Source of the DNA: Theobroma cacao
Lineage: Eukaryota; Streptophyta; Magnoliopsida; Malvales; Malvaceae
DNA length: 64,000 bases
Assembly (NCBI RefSeq): GCF_000208745.1
Contig: NC_030856.1
Location: 2,626,105 to 2,690,104 of the forward strand
Direction: 5' to 3'
The first letter of the stretch is position 1. Every line of letters begins with the position of its first letter. Position numbers and translations under genes: made by a program. This document shows positions 20,925 through 32,980 of this stretch, in pieces. The notes beneath the pieces are model-generated. The model was given only the letters and a program-made list of their open reading frames with translations, was not told the DNA's origin and made no database searches.

Positions 20925-21570
20925 TTTTTCAGGTTCACAGTGAGTATTCTTTCTCAAGTATAAAGAAATTCCACCTGGAGGATTTATCTAAAGTGCGGAT
21001 TATATGGAAGGATGTCACCCAAGTTGTAACTCTTGAAAACTTTACAATTCCGAAAGTGATAGATTGCATGAGGTTAATTCATACATTTTCACTTATGACT
21101 GCTCGAAGTTTATCATAGTTGGTCTCGCTAATTATAAAAAAAATGTGATGCATTGGACCAAATCATTACTGAGGATCAACTTTGTTCATCATCAAATGGT
21201 GATCTCCAACCTATAAGGTTTCCTAATTTGACCAGAATTTTAGTTTAATATTGCAAAGAGTTGAAAGTCTCTTTCTTCTTGGATCTGCTTATTGTCTTCC
21301 AAAACATGAATATTTAACAGATGAAGGGAACTCTAAATTGGAGCAAGTATTTGAACTAGAAGATGAAGCAAAAGCGATAGCTGAAAAGGAGATAAAGTTT
21401 GATCAATTAAAATGGTTATCACTTGAAGAACTGTCAGGCCTCATTGACTTATGCCCAAGGGGATATCGCTTTGTATAATCGGCTTTGTGGTCTTTAACAG
21501 CAAAAGAATGTCCCAAGATGACTACAGGTTTCTTCATTGATTCAAAGAGATATGTGCACGCCAAAACAGA
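20925..21570 (+). pseudogene. LRR pseudogene of another CNL class (RPS2/At4g27220-like)
   Basis: Translates in pieces to LRR sequence unlike CNL-1: KFHLEDLSKVRIIWKDV near 20970, DLQPIRFPNLTRI near 21200-21240, and EQVFELEDEAKAIAEKEI, then KWLSLEELSGL and CPRGY in 21251-21478. The words LEQVFELE and LxxLPxLxxICPRGY are typical, from family knowledge, of the LRR region of RPS2/At4g27220-type CNLs. Several stops and frameshifts separate the pieces (a shift after 21135 and stops near 21117 and 21246). No NB-ARC is nearby. Confidence 0.7.
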
Positions 21571-22625
21571 GGTGTACACCCTGAAAACTTTAATCCTATC
21601 TATTTTTTTATTTGGTATTTATTATTGATTAGTGAATTAAGTACAAGCTTTTATTTGGTATGTGTAAAGGCAATTCGAGTCTTTAATGATATTATAGGCA
21701 TAATCTTCAAAATCTTTACTTAAATTAATTAAATGATTGAGTAGTACACTGCAATCAAAAAGTTGGTCTAGAATATCACTTTTAGTGAATGATTCCATCA
21801 CCTTTTATGAATTTTTGACCTAAAATTGCTTATAAATTGTAATATGCCTTTTTCTTCTTTTGTCCTCATAACATGAGACATCAATGCTTTTGTTTTACAT
21901 TTCACTGCTTCAATTTTTTCAAAAGACACTGCAATTGGTTGAGCAAGTTGTCACTAAGGGTCTACCACTGCTCAGAATGTAGTTCACACTAAGTCCAATA
22001 TTTACTTAAAGAAAAAACAGGAGGTTTGATATATGTGCTCTTCCCTGGTGAAGGTGTTTGCTTAATGAGTTGTCAAGCGAAGGGATCCCATGCTTTGAAT
22101 AATTTACCCAATCAATGTTATGTTGCTGCTCTCTGTGTTTACAATAAGTAGAAGAACAAGAGTGAAATTCCTCTGTTTTTTATCCTTATGTTTGTATTTT
22201 AAAATATTTAGTGAGTAAGTTGTGCAAGTATGTTATGCAGCAATCAATACATGGGATATTAAACCTTAATTTCCATGTACAAACCAGGCAGATTTTTATT
22301 TTGTAAAGGTTCCAAGTGATTTATCGAAATATTGAGAGTTTGATTTATTGAAATATTGAGGTATAATTATTTTTTTTAAATAATAACAGTCTACCATTTG
22401 ACTCAATAATGGTTGCCTGTTTTTCCCTAGCCTCATAACAAGAAAATATAAAAAAAACTGATAATAGATTTACTTTATGGCACTTGTGGATAAGGTGGAC
22501 GAAACAGAGGATAATGTTGTTACATAATTACTGAACAAATGAGGATAATGTGAAATTTAACAGCTGGTTTGTTTGAGTGAAATTGAACTAGTCTAAGAAA
22601 ACATGGTTTTTCTGTGTGTTAAGTT
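21571..22625. other. AT-rich intergenic DNA
   Basis: No coding region recognised. The 22020-22260 stretch (gagttgtcaagcgaagggat, ctctgtgtttacaataag) resembles 24165-24370 and 25100-25145, so it belongs to the repeated upstream block. Confidence 0.35.
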
Positions 22626-23145
22626 GATTTGCAGTTAGTTGGGGTTGGGATTATTGAAAGAATCAATTTAGTGTTGGTTACTGGTTACGGATATAAAATG
22701 AAAGTATTCTCATTTCTGAAATTTGCTAGCTACTGCTGCTGCTACATGTTAGCAACATACAAGTATTCTCATTTCTTTCCTTCATCTTTCATCTACTTTA
22801 ATTGTTCTTGGGTGGTTCATTCTCATTACTACTCCAAGGCCATCACCTCAAAGACTATGTGATAAAAGTTGGAAGGAGCATCAACTATAATAATGGTAAA
22901 AGGCTTTGGCCCCTGTTTTTAATGATATTTTCTTTTGGTTTTTAATTATTTGATTTCCATCAAGTTGGCTAACAATCAATTAATTAACCAAGTAAATGCC
23001 TTCGTTATATTTTACTCATGTATATGGCTGAGATTAGGCTACTACTTCGTAGACAAAGTGTCAAATGAAATCAAATTTAATATAAAAGGAGATTGCATTT
23101 CCATAGACAAAAAGTGAACCATGACTTAGGCCAGGAATTGTACTG
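22626..23145 (+). repeat. Duplicated upstream block (pairs with 26095-26700)
   Basis: Shared words include attgaaagaatcaatttagtgttggt (22650; 26115 with one change), gagattaggctactactt (23030 and 26559) and gcatttccatagacaaaaag (23094 and 26638). Two short ORFs here are not kept in the partner. Confidence 0.55.
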
Positions 23146-23700
23146 CTAGCTGCTTTGTCCCTTGCATACTTTCTTTCAAGCGAGCTGCTGATTTTTCATA
23201 AGGAAAAAAGAGTAACTACTTGAAGAAAGGAAGGTTTATTAAGGGGATAATGATGTTCTTCATCTGCTGAGCTTTTGTTTCATACGGAAGTTGTCGAATT
23301 AAAGAAAGGGCCAACATATAACTTTACTTGTGAATTTCTTATGATAACAATGTTTTGGACGAGTCAAATATATACAAAAAGAATTAGCCCCATTAGTTCA
23401 AGGTTTACGATAAGTGCTTCTTTTTCTTGAAAAAGAAAAAAGATTACTGATCTCATTGGTTCAACGTTTTACAAAACCATATAGAGATTTCCAGTGTTTC
23501 TCATACTCTTTTTCACATCTCTACAATTCTGTGAAACTTTTACAAAAATTTCGGATTTCAAAAAAATTATCTCTTACATAAGATCATATAAAGATTGCAT
23601 CTCTATCTTAATTTTAAAAGTTAAGACCCATTCCATATCTATAAAACCATATTACTTTGTCACTATGAATTCCAACCCATTAAAAACTCTTAATCATTAA
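23146..23700. other. Intergenic DNA
   Basis: No feature recognised. The 68-codon ORF at 23494-23700 has no family resemblance and low-complexity composition. Confidence 0.3.
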
Positions 23701-25157
23701 GTATATTTGCCCATTAAATAAACTTAATCATCAAATAATTTTTGACTAATGAAATTTTACTGATTGCAAATTAAAATTTGAATAAAATATCTAACACATT
23801 CACATGCAATTGTCCCTAGCAGTAAACAAAAATCCTCAAATCTGTAAACATTATATAATAATGTTGATAGCACATGCTGGTCAAAGAGCTTTTAGCTCGA
23901 GGGAGCAATAAACATTGGAGTCTCGAGCACCACCCACAACCAAGGAAGGAAAAAACAAGGGGGACAGACCAACTATTGAAAAGCCAACTGAAAAACAATA
24001 AACAAAACAAATTAGCTTTCTCAATGTATAGCATTAGCTTTCGCATATCAAAGAAAAGAGAATCTTACATGGATAGTGTGAGTCAAGTTGCTAATATTGT
24101 TCCATTGTTCGTAATATGAATATTAGTGTTCCAAATTTCCTACACCTACTCTTACTACTTTGTCTTCATAGAGTTTCTGAAGGGATCTCTTGCTGTCAAT
24201 AGTTTAGCCAACTAATGTTATGTTGCTTTCTATTGCACTTTTATTGTACAATAATTAAAAGAACAAGAGTGAAATTCCTCTGTACCTTAATTTTTAATTT
24301 TGTATTTTAAATCCTCAGTGAATAAGTTGTGCAAATGTGTTATGCTGGAATAAAGATATGGAAAATTAAACTTTAATGTACAAACCACACAAATTTTTAT
24401 TTTATGAAGGTTCCCAACTATTTATTGAAATATTGAGAGTTTGATTGCTACTCCAACTATAAGATCTATAAACTTAACAATAGCATCATTTTCTTTCCAT
24501 GCACATTTGATTTGCAAGCATTACCAAACAAGCTTCCCAAGCATGCATGAATGACATCGATCTTCTTAGAATCTCTCATTCGATAAACAAAATACTATAA
24601 TCTGAACTGAAACTTTCTTTTTTATTCTCTTTCGTTGATCAAGCTGAAGCGAATTTGAATAGCACATTCTTTTTTATATCGACCCTTTAAATAAACTTAA
24701 CCATCTAATAATTTTTAACCAATAAAATTTTAGCAATGTTCAGTTAAAATTTGGATAAAATAACTATCACATTCACATGCAATTGTCCCTAGTAAACAAA
24801 TATCCTCATATCTATAAAAATTATATGCAATGTTGATAGCACATGCTGGCCACAGTGCTTTTAGAGGGAGCATTTAACTTTTGTCTCAAGCACCACCCAC
24901 ATCCAAGGAAGAAAACCGTAAATAAAACAAACTTTCTCAACGTATAGCATTGGCTTTCGCATTTTAGCTGGATTATCAAAGAAAAGAGACTCTTAAATGG
25001 GAACTGTGAGCCAAGTTACCACTATTTTTCCATTGATCCTAATTTGAATATTAGTGTTCCAAATTTCCTGTACCTACTCTTACTACATTGTCGTCATAGA
25101 GTTTCTGAAGGGATCTCATGCTTCCAATAGTTTAGCCAATTAATGTTATGTTGCTCT
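23701..25157 (+). repeat. Tandem duplication of about 980 bp, two copies
   Basis: Copy 1 about 23701-24450 and copy 2 about 24685-25157. Shared words in order: attaaataaacttaa-type start, cacattcacatgcaattgtc, atgttgatagcacatgctgg, caccacccaca, tctcaatgtatagcatt (tctcaacgtatagcatt in copy 2), and gtttctgaagggatctc. The offset is about 975-985 bp. No protein frame is preserved between copies. Confidence 0.7.
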
Positions 25158-25266
25158 ACCCCAACCGAATTTGCTTATGTTATGGGAGTCTATTGCGATC
25201 TAAGCAAGAGACTCCAACTGACATTATGATTGTGAGGTTAATAAATTTTCTTTTCAAAAAAAAAAA
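25158..25266 (+). mobile_element. Short retroposon with A-tail and target-site duplication
   Basis: 109 bp absent from the sister copy at 24215-24225, ending in an A-run. It is flanked by ttatgttgctct (25146-25157) and ttatgttactct (25267-25278), 11 of 12 bases the same. These are the marks of a poly-A retroposon (SINE or a 5'-truncated LINE); the family is not recognised. Confidence 0.65.
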
Positions 25267-25289
25267 TTATGTTACTCTCTATTACAAGT

Positions 25290-26060
25290 AATGCTTAATT
25301 GCAAAAGAATCATAATTAAATGAGGATCCAGTGTTTATTCTTAAGAACATTTACAAAATAATAATAGTAATTTTTACTAACAAAGAGAGTCAAATGTTTT
25401 CTTATAAACCAATCAAGTAGATGATAAATAAATGCTGAAAATAATTGAAAAAATGACAAAAAGAAAGGGATCAATAATTCAAAAGTGCATCAATGATTCC
25501 ATGTCCCATTTGCATAGAGTACAAAGAAAAAATTAAAGGTGTGAATTTAATTACCTTTCGAATAATGGTAATTTTTTTTAGGGAAAATTTGTACTTATTA
25601 TGTTTAAGATATCAAACATGAAGCCAATTTTACATTAGTTAAAATTTCCTTTAGTAAAATATTTTCATCTTTTTTTTTTCTTTGAGAGAGAATTAGTTGA
25701 TAATGATTCTTCAATGACATTAAACTCTTCACTAATGGAGACAGCAATATTGTATTCAATTCAAACATGAATCAGAAAACTTTGGAAAAGCTCGGAGAAT
25801 TTCCCTTTTACTTTACTAAAGTTGGTTTCCACATTAAACTTAATTCTTTGAAGGCAAGAACCAAGAAAAGTCCTACTTCCACATTGATGTTTCTTTGTTA
25901 ACTTTAAAAAGGAGACATTTTTTTGTCATCACAAGGAAAAAACAAATGACGGCACTTTCTCCAACATTTTTTAGCTTAGTTTTTCCAATGCTGGTGTTTT
26001 TTTAATTGAAATTTCTCCTTGAGAATACCAAGTCCTTGCTGCAACTTTTCTCGAAAAAGA
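25290..26060 (+). repeat. Distal upstream block, copy 1
   Basis: Matches 59755-60450 and 61520-62290: taatgcttaattgcaaaaga start, gggatcaataattcaaaagt middle, and tttttagcttagtttttcc end. A partial copy is at 62495-62900. No coding potential is seen. Its repeated place ahead of CNL leaders suggests it is part of the ancestral CNL 5' flank. Confidence 0.65.
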
Positions 26061-26094
26061 AAATAAAATGATTCCATGTCCAGTAGCAAAAGCT

Positions 26095-26700
26095 TTACTT
26101 GGGGTTTCGGATTATTGAAAGAAGCAATTTAGTGTTGGTCGCTGGTTTGATGAGATGGAATATTGCATTACAAAAGGAAAACAAACTGTCTGATTAAACA
26201 ACAGGAAAGTGCTGCCTAGATTTGATAGAATTTAGAATCAAAAGTAGTGGAAAACAAGAGGCATTTCAGGTCAAGGGTCTTCCATTTTTCAACTAAAACC
26301 CAAGAACGTAGGAAGAATATATTTGACTTATTTGAGTCCTAAAAGGGTCTTGCTCAAATTTAAGTTAATTTGGAGAAGTTTTTGAAGTTAAGTAATAATT
26401 GGATGGAAACAACTTAAAGCGGTCACTCAATGTGAATAAAGCTTATTTAAAATTAATGAAGAAATCAACTACGAAGGAAATCACTACATCGAGTTGACTA
26501 ACAATCAATTCACCAAGTAAATGGCCTTGTTTTATTTCACTTATCATGCATATGGGTGAGATTAGGCTACTACTTGTTAAAGAAAGTGTTGAATGAAATC
26601 AATTGATTATTAATCTATTTATTCGTAAAAAGATAATGCATTTCCATAGACAAAAAGCGAACCATGCTTCACGCCTGGAAGGAAAAAGAGTAAGTAATTG
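26095..26700 (+). repeat. Duplicated upstream block (pairs with 22626-23145)
   Basis: See the partner for shared words. It sits between the distal block and the leader exon. Confidence 0.5.
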
Positions 26701-26714
26701 ACGAAATGAGGATA

Positions 26715-27108
26715 AAACATAGAAAAGCTTCACTGTCCCACATCTAGAAAACCTTCTCTTATTACTTTCTCGTCATAGAGTTTTCATTTGAGCATCTTCT
26801 TCTATCATCTCCACATCTACGAGCTACACTGTCCCAAGAATTTGTATGATTTCTGCATTCTCTTCTTTTAACTCGACAAAACCTATTCTTCCACTTTATT
26901 TTCCTTCACTTTCCCACTTTTCTTTCAACTCAAAGAACAAAAGTATCTCTGTAGTGTGTTGTTTAACTCTGCAAAAAAAAAAAAAAAACAAAACAAAACA
27001 GTTGATCTCTTGAATTACTTTTGCTTGATCCTTGTTAGCTACTTTTCCTTTTCTTAATTTTGGTTTCCCAATCTCCGGAGTTGGTGAAGTAATTCCATTA
27101 CAATTGAG
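26715..27108 (+). promoter_or_regulatory. CNL-type leader exon 1 (copy 1) ahead of the SABATH gene
   Basis: Homologous to 39880-40292, 49080-49436 and 63120-63444. Contains the atctccggagttggtgaagt block and ends gag/gtaagcttc, a good splice donor at 27109. This copy has no ATG at the uORF position (gcattctc instead of gcatgcc). The nearest downstream start is that of the SABATH gene at 28129, so the leader may now serve that gene or be a relic; the sequence alone does not decide. Confidence 0.55.
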
Positions 27109-27538
27109 GTAAGCTTCTGTTAAACATATTATATTCTCCATATTTAATTTTTTTATGGGCTCAATTTCTCTTATCATTCATGAATTTGACTTCTTATTTT
27201 TGTAGTTTGCAAGTAAAATTAAGTAATTTGTACTTTTCTTCTTTACTTCATAATCCTATGATATTTAGTAATATACTTTGTGCAGCATTTTAGCATGAAA
27301 TAGTTTTAATATTATGACTTTAAAATATGGAAAATATATCAATAAACCTATGCTGAAATTTCATTCTAAATTTTTTACTTTATTATAAATTTTCATATTT
27401 TTTCCATTTTTTACCGACGTTTATGGATATTTTGGAAAATATTTTATGGAATAATGATACTATGCTTTTACTTTAATATGAAAATATATTTTTAATTGAT
27501 ATACACATGACCAGTGACAAGAATTTCTACAACTGAAG

Positions 27539-27602
27539 CATTTTTAATTTCCAAGTTGGTCCGTAAACAATTGGTTCCCTTGTGATCCACATTTTCATAA
27601 AG
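27539..27602 (+). promoter_or_regulatory. CNL-type leader exon 2 (copy 1)
   Basis: AG-preceded, GT-followed 64-bp segment matching 49698-49760 and 63679-63742 (the atttccaagttggtc and cacattttcataaag words). The donor gtaagg is intact. Noncoding. Confidence 0.5.
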
Positions 27603-28128
27603 GTAAGGTACTTTGCAAACATTTGGTAATTGTTTTTGTCTCTCTGTAAAACTTTTTACTCATTAAAATTAAAACTAGGTAGATTTTTATTTTGTGAAAG
27701 TGCCAAGTGATCATTAAAACATTTGTCAATTTAAACATACCCAATTATGATTAATGGTGTTCAATCAGTTTGATTAAAGTTTTAGTTCAATAAGTTATGG
27801 ATATATTTAGATTCAATTTAGCTTATTGATGGATAAGTGAGGGTAACAGAACATTTAACCCAGTTAATTTTTTTATTTATTAATTTAGATCACATCTTTT
27901 AATTTATTTTGATCCAATTAGATTCTCCTTTTGATCTACTTGTCTCTATCTTTGGGTCTTAATAATTTACACAATTGAATTTTCATTTTTTTTTATGGTT
28001 GCAATTGCACCTTTTATTTTTTGGTAAAAAAGGGATAGTGCGAACCGTGACTTCAGGTGTCTTGGGCATAACCTCAAGCCACCCCTATATTCCCACTTGA
28101 AAGACAGAGGAAAAAACAAAGCTTAGAA
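27603..28128 (+). promoter_or_regulatory. Region upstream of the SABATH gene
   Basis: AT-rich, no gene. The last 100 bases, less AT-rich, are the likely 5' UTR. No TATA box or known element can be assigned with confidence. Confidence 0.35.
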
Positions 28129-31100
28129 ATGGAAGAATCATTTCCCATGACCGGTGGAGATGGCCCCAACAGTTATGCAAAGAATTCCAAACGTCAGGTA
28201 CTTCTTTAGTTACCCTGTATATCCTTATTTGTTGTAAATCCTTACTTGGCCACCTCTTATAAGTTTTACAAACTTTTCATTTGATCCTTAACTACTTTAT
28301 TTATTTTTATATATATAAATTTTTTGAGCACATTTCTAATTACCCATTACATAAGTATACACTACGAAAAATTCAATAAGCTATTTTTATTAGTTTTAAT
28401 TTTGGAAATGGTGGAAATGAAATCTTAATTTCTTTTGGTTTTTGGCATGATTGTTCTTTACTTTGGCTATCTAGAACAAAATTAAATATTATAAAACACT
28501 AATTTCTATGCAAATAAGTTTTAATTCAATTTATTTATTTTAAAAATATAAGCATAAAAGTGAAATAAAGATAATAAATTTTAATATAAACTATACCAAA
28601 ATATTTTTTTATTTAATAAAAAATTTAAAAATTTTAGTATAAAATATAAATTTTCTTTTTTAAATTCCGTGAAAGTGAAATAGAAATAATAAAAATTGGA
28701 CAAAAAGAGTATTATCATCAGTTTTGAAACTTGTATTCTTTTAAATATGTATATCTGTGTTCAATGAATGTTCTCTTTAATTCAAATTAGTAAATGACAA
28801 ACAAAGAGAATTATAATTGTCTGAAATTGTACAAGAGACAATCTTATTTTCTTTAGCTCCTCAGGTTTGGAGTCGATTACATTGTTTTTAGTCTGTTGAT
28901 TACCTCAAAATTTTGGGAGTGTCAATCCTCATTGGTTAGCAACAGTGTTGAAAGAATTAGACCAGATTGACCAATCAGACTGGTTGAACCAGTAGTTTAC
29001 CTGGTCTGATTAGAGGGCTCAAACTGCTAAAACTTCAGTTTCTATCTTCAAAAGTTCTTGTCTTACCTTGATTGTTAATTAAAAACTCTAATCATTTAGT
29101 AACATGTCATTTTTTTTTTCATATTTAACATACATTTAATGTTAAAATTCTATTTTTTTTTTTTAAAAAAAAAAAGTTGTANTTTCATTTATTTTTTTTT
29201 TTTTTTAAAAAAAGGGGGTTGGATTGAACTGGCTAAATCAATTGAAATAAGAATCAATGGCACCATTGGTGTAATTCTCGATCTGAGTTTTTAAACATTG
29301 GTTAGAAATATTTGGCCTGTAATTAGCATTGTAATTAATATAATACAAAATTATAGTACCGAATTGTTGATTTTAATTTGTGGGAATTAGAAAACATGTA
29401 TGATGTGACTTTTTCTTTATTGTGCAACTCCTTTGATATACATTATTATAAGATAATCTCTTCTCATATCTAGTAAATCTCCTCTTAATTTGTAATATCT
29501 GATTTCAAAATTTTTAAGTTGAAATTTTTTTTATTAAAATGTCTTTCGAGAGGCTAAACATGTAATATGATATTGTCAAAATGGATTATTTTGGGAACCT
29601 AGCTAACTCCTTTCAATTTTTTTTTCTTTTCATATTCTTCTTAAATTTAGAAAGGAGCAGCAGATAAGGCGAAATCAGTATTAGTTGAAGCAATTATTGA
29701 AAAGCTTGAAGTAGAAGATACACCTTCCATTGCAAGCACATTTCGAATTGCCGATTTAGGCTGTTCAACGGGACCTAACACATTCTTTTCCGTGAATACA
29801 ATTATAGAAGCCGTAACCCACAAGTACAAAACCAAAGGGCATACTAGCCTGCCTGACTTCCAAGTACACTTCAATGATCATGTTTCCAATGATTTCAACA
29901 TGCTTTTTAACAGTCTTCCTCCAGGCCGTCAGTACTTTGTATCGGGAGTTCCAGGTTCCTTTCATAGCAGATTGTTTCCAAAAGCAAGTCTCCATTTTGT
30001 CTACTCTGCCTATGCTCTTCAATGGCTTTCAAGGGTACCGCAGGAGTTAAGTGACATTAATTCACCTGCATATAATCGTGGGAGGATATTTTATTCAAAT
30101 GCACCAAACGAAGTTGGCAAGGCTTATACAGCTCAGTATGTAATGGACATGGAGCGTTTCTTAGCTGCTCGAGCAAAAGAGATAGTCCCTGGAGGATTAA
30201 TGGCCCTTCTGATTCCAGGACGCCCAGATGGGACACTTCCAGCAGAATCATCAATCGGCCCCTTCTTCCAGCCCCTGGAATCTTGCCTCGTGGATATGGC
30301 AAATGAGGTAATTAGTACAAGCACAATATTGAAACATCATGAAGATAGATCAAATTTTCATTCTGCAACTACACGCGAAATGCTATAAAGCAATATATAT
30401 ATATATATTAAAAGATAAAAAGAAGTATTTTAATATATATTAAAAGAACCAATAATTAAAATATGTACGTCCATTATAACATAATTGGTCTAAAGAGAAG
30501 TAAAATCATCCATTTTGTTATTTATAAAAATTAAATATTTTATATATAATCTTTCAAAAATATTATTTGTTTTTGTTTTCCAATGATTTTTTTTTTATTT
30601 TTCTTCTAGATTACCAAAAAGTAAATAGCAAAAACACCAACCCAACTTCTAGTACTTTCTAGAATAGGCGAATATTTACACTTTTTTACAGCATCGTTGA
30701 GTTAGAGCTATGAATTTTTGTCGTGCGCTATTAAAAATGCTTTTAACAACATTTTTTGCATACTTTTATTAATATTTTTTTTATAAATTTATGACTATAC
30801 TATACAAGTTTCTAACAGTATTATTAATAATAAATATAGTTATAGACATCGTATAAACTAGTAGACGGTACATTTTTATTATTATTGTTGAAAATAAGAA
30901 AAATAAAGTAAAAAATTTATATAATTACACTTTTTAAATTTTTGTTATGTAAAAAAGATATGTTAGTTCAGAGGAATGTAATTAAAGTATAAATTTATTG
31001 TAGTAACTCAAGCAATGGTTGTCCTATGCAGGGAATAATTAATAAAGCTAAAATCGATTCATTCAACTTGCCTATGTACAGCCCATCCCCTGAAGAGCTA

Positions 31101-31355
31101 AGACAACTCATACAGAAAAATGGGAGTTTTAGCATAGCGAGATTGGAAAGCAACACAGATGCGGGGAGCAAACGGTTGTGTGGAGCAGGTGAGTGTAGAT
31201 CTGGGTTAGAGAACATCATCGCAGGACACTTTGGGAGTAATATAGTAGAAGAATTATTTGAGCGATACGCCAAGAAAATTGCAGGATGCCCTCCCCTTGA
31301 CACTGGTGACACAAGTGGAATTGGATTATGCATCATCCTCAAACGCAACCACTGA
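28129..31355 (+). CDS. SABATH family SAM-dependent carboxyl methyltransferase (three exons)
   Basis: Exons 28129-28197, 29651-30307 and 31032-31355, all GT-AG and phase 0, give 349 aa, close to the usual size of about 350-380. Exon 1 gives the family start ESFPMTGGDGPNSYAKNS. Exon 2 has the SAM-binding motif IADLGCSTGPN (56-66), FND with Asp99, VPGSFHSRLFP (123-133) and the aromatic substrate-pocket motif YALQWLS (144-150). Exon 3 carries SFNLPMYSPSPEEL and the C-terminal LKRNH. Family knowledge: these enzymes methylate small carboxylic acids such as salicylate, benzoate, jasmonate, indole-acetate or farnesoate in the cytosol. The ESFPMTGGDGP start is more like the At5g37990/At5g38100 group of unknown substrate than true SAMT. 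No stops or frameshifts seen. Intron 1 (1453 bp) holds an hAT-like insertion and an N. Substrate not predicted. Confidence 0.88.
28943..29300. mobile_element. hAT-like MITE in SABATH intron 1
   Basis: 358 bp with imperfect terminal inverted repeats CAGTGTTGAAAG and CAATGTTTAAAA (9 of 12) and flanking 8-bp duplications gttagcaa (28935-28942) and gttagaaa (29301-29308), 7 of 8 matching. An 8-bp duplication and a CAGTG-type end fit the hAT superfamily. The inside is rich in tggttgaaccag-like words and has no transposase. Confidence 0.65.
29182..29182. other. Single N inside a poly-T/poly-A tract
   Basis: Lies between two T-run/A-run tracts (29150-29175 and 29192-29215) that look like the same low-complexity sequence read twice. 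Likely a contig join of unknown size rather than one base; it does not touch an exon. Confidence 0.6.
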
Positions 31356-31780
31356 TGAGAAATCTGCTCTCTGCTTGCTTCATCTATTTCACTTCTATGC
31401 ACGATTGATTTAATTCAAGCTGCTCCTTTGGGCCATATTCATACATCCTTTGCCTTGTTTTTTTTTTTTTCTCGTTTCTGGTTTTTCTTTTGTTGCAACT
31501 TTGCTAAGACAAGCACACAATATTAGAGATGTACTGTACTTCTGTGATTTATAATATAGGCTTCTTTTTCTTATACTTTTCTGCAATTTACTTGTTATTC
31601 ATTTGCTATTTACTTTTTTAACAAATAATTAGATTAATAGTCATATAAATATGGGTAAAGAATTTTTTTTTAACATATGATCTTTAGCTTATATAATGAG
31701 AGATAATTCTCTCCCGTATAACTTATTGCTCTAACTGCTTTATTCTCAGGTTTCATTTCATGTTCTTAATTTTTAAGATA
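31356..31780 (+). other. SABATH 3' UTR and downstream DNA
   Basis: No coding region. Probably holds the 3' UTR; an atttataatatagg-type AT stretch near 31550 could include a polyadenylation signal, but no canonical AATAAA was fixed. Confidence 0.35.
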
Positions 31781-32110
31781 TCTCGAACCACATAGAGAGC
31801 TATAAGTGTTACATCTTAGGTTTATCTTTCAAGCACATTTTCAGAGAGGTTAATTTTATTGCAAATGAATTTGCAAAAGTAGGAATTTTCTGAATTTATC
31901 AGAATTATTAATTTGTTTCCAATTTAAGTTTAAGTTATATCTGTAAGATTTAAGCAATAATACCACTGTTCCTAGACAAATGAAACATATCTGAAGCCAC
32001 ATGGAGAGCTATAATTGCTACATCTCAAGTCTATCTTTCAAGCACATTCTTAGAGAGATTAATTTTCTTGCAATTGGATTTACATAAGTAGAAATTTCTT
32101 GAATTAGAAA
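31781..32110 (+). repeat. Direct repeat of about 120 bp, 209 bp apart
   Basis: tctcgaaccacatagagagc at 31781 and tctgaagccacatggagagc at 31990 begin two aligned stretches that share ctttcaagcacatt, agagaggttaattt (agagagattaattt in copy 2) and ttgcaa words. A local duplication with no known function. Confidence 0.6.
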
Positions 32111-32464
32111 TTTCTACGATATTTTATAACTGATAGATTATCGCATTTTTTTTCGTGTTTTCTCTTGTTTCAGTTTGTACAACTTTAACTCTCCATCCTA
32201 TATATTTCCAATATAATTATCTTACTTACCTTTAAAAAAAATTGTTATTTTGACATTCCGGCCACTCATCTTTTATGTTTTAAGCATCATTACAATTTCA
32301 AAAGAATCTTTGGTCATAGACATACTCTCAAGGCCAAAATCAACTAAGTCAATCTACCTAGAGTGCCCCTCAATTTGGGTATATCCTACGAGCCTTCTAG
32401 CTTTTAACTGTAGAGGGCACTGTTGTCGCACTTTGCTAGCATGTCTGGTAGAATTAGTGTGGTA

Positions 32465-32980
32465 AATGCCAGAAATTTCAGGTATGAAAGATGAAGAAAA
32501 ACGGCTCAAGGGTTAAAGGAATTTGTCTGGTCATATTTGTATTGATAGTCAGAGTATTACAAGGCAATATATATATATATATGTGTGTACAGGTATTGAA
32601 TTGATTGTGGAAAAGCATAAAGTTAGTCTCTAACTAACTAATAATTACAATCTAACTAATTTTTAAAAAACTTAAATCAAACTACTGCGTTTTGAACTCT
32701 CCTGGCCTTTTATTGAGACGGGGAGTTTTGGTCCTCTATTTCTACCTTCTTTTTCCCAGTCAAGGACTTCAGTCTTCTTCTTCATTTCTTGTCTGTGTTT
32801 CTATCTCTTGGGAAAGCTTATTTCACACTGCTGATTCAATCAATGTTTGATACTCCCCCTCAAGATGAACTGTCTATGTTATGAACATTCATCTTGCTCA
32901 TCAAGAAGTGGAATTGTCTCCGTTGGGGTGCCTTGGTGAAGATGTCAGATAGTTGTGACTGTGTTGAGATGTATAGGGGA
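32465..32980 (-). mobile_element. 3' end of a Copia element (RNase H tail and LTR)
   Basis: On the minus strand 32980-32864 encodes the C-terminal tail typical of Copia RNase H (TQSQLSDIFTKAP, then RQFHFLMSKM) ending in a stop, immediately followed by the polypurine tract cttgagggggag (32864-32853). The following 370 bp, with a TATATA run and an ataccaatc-like U3 composition, should be the 3' LTR; its outer edge (near 32465) is uncertain. The rest of pol, gag and the 5' LTR are absent. Confidence 0.7.

Noticed and set aside
29792..30388. 198-codon ORF as a complete single-exon methyltransferase
   Set aside because: It starts inside exon 2 and reads past the donor at 30308 into the intron; the three-exon model fits the family at both ends.
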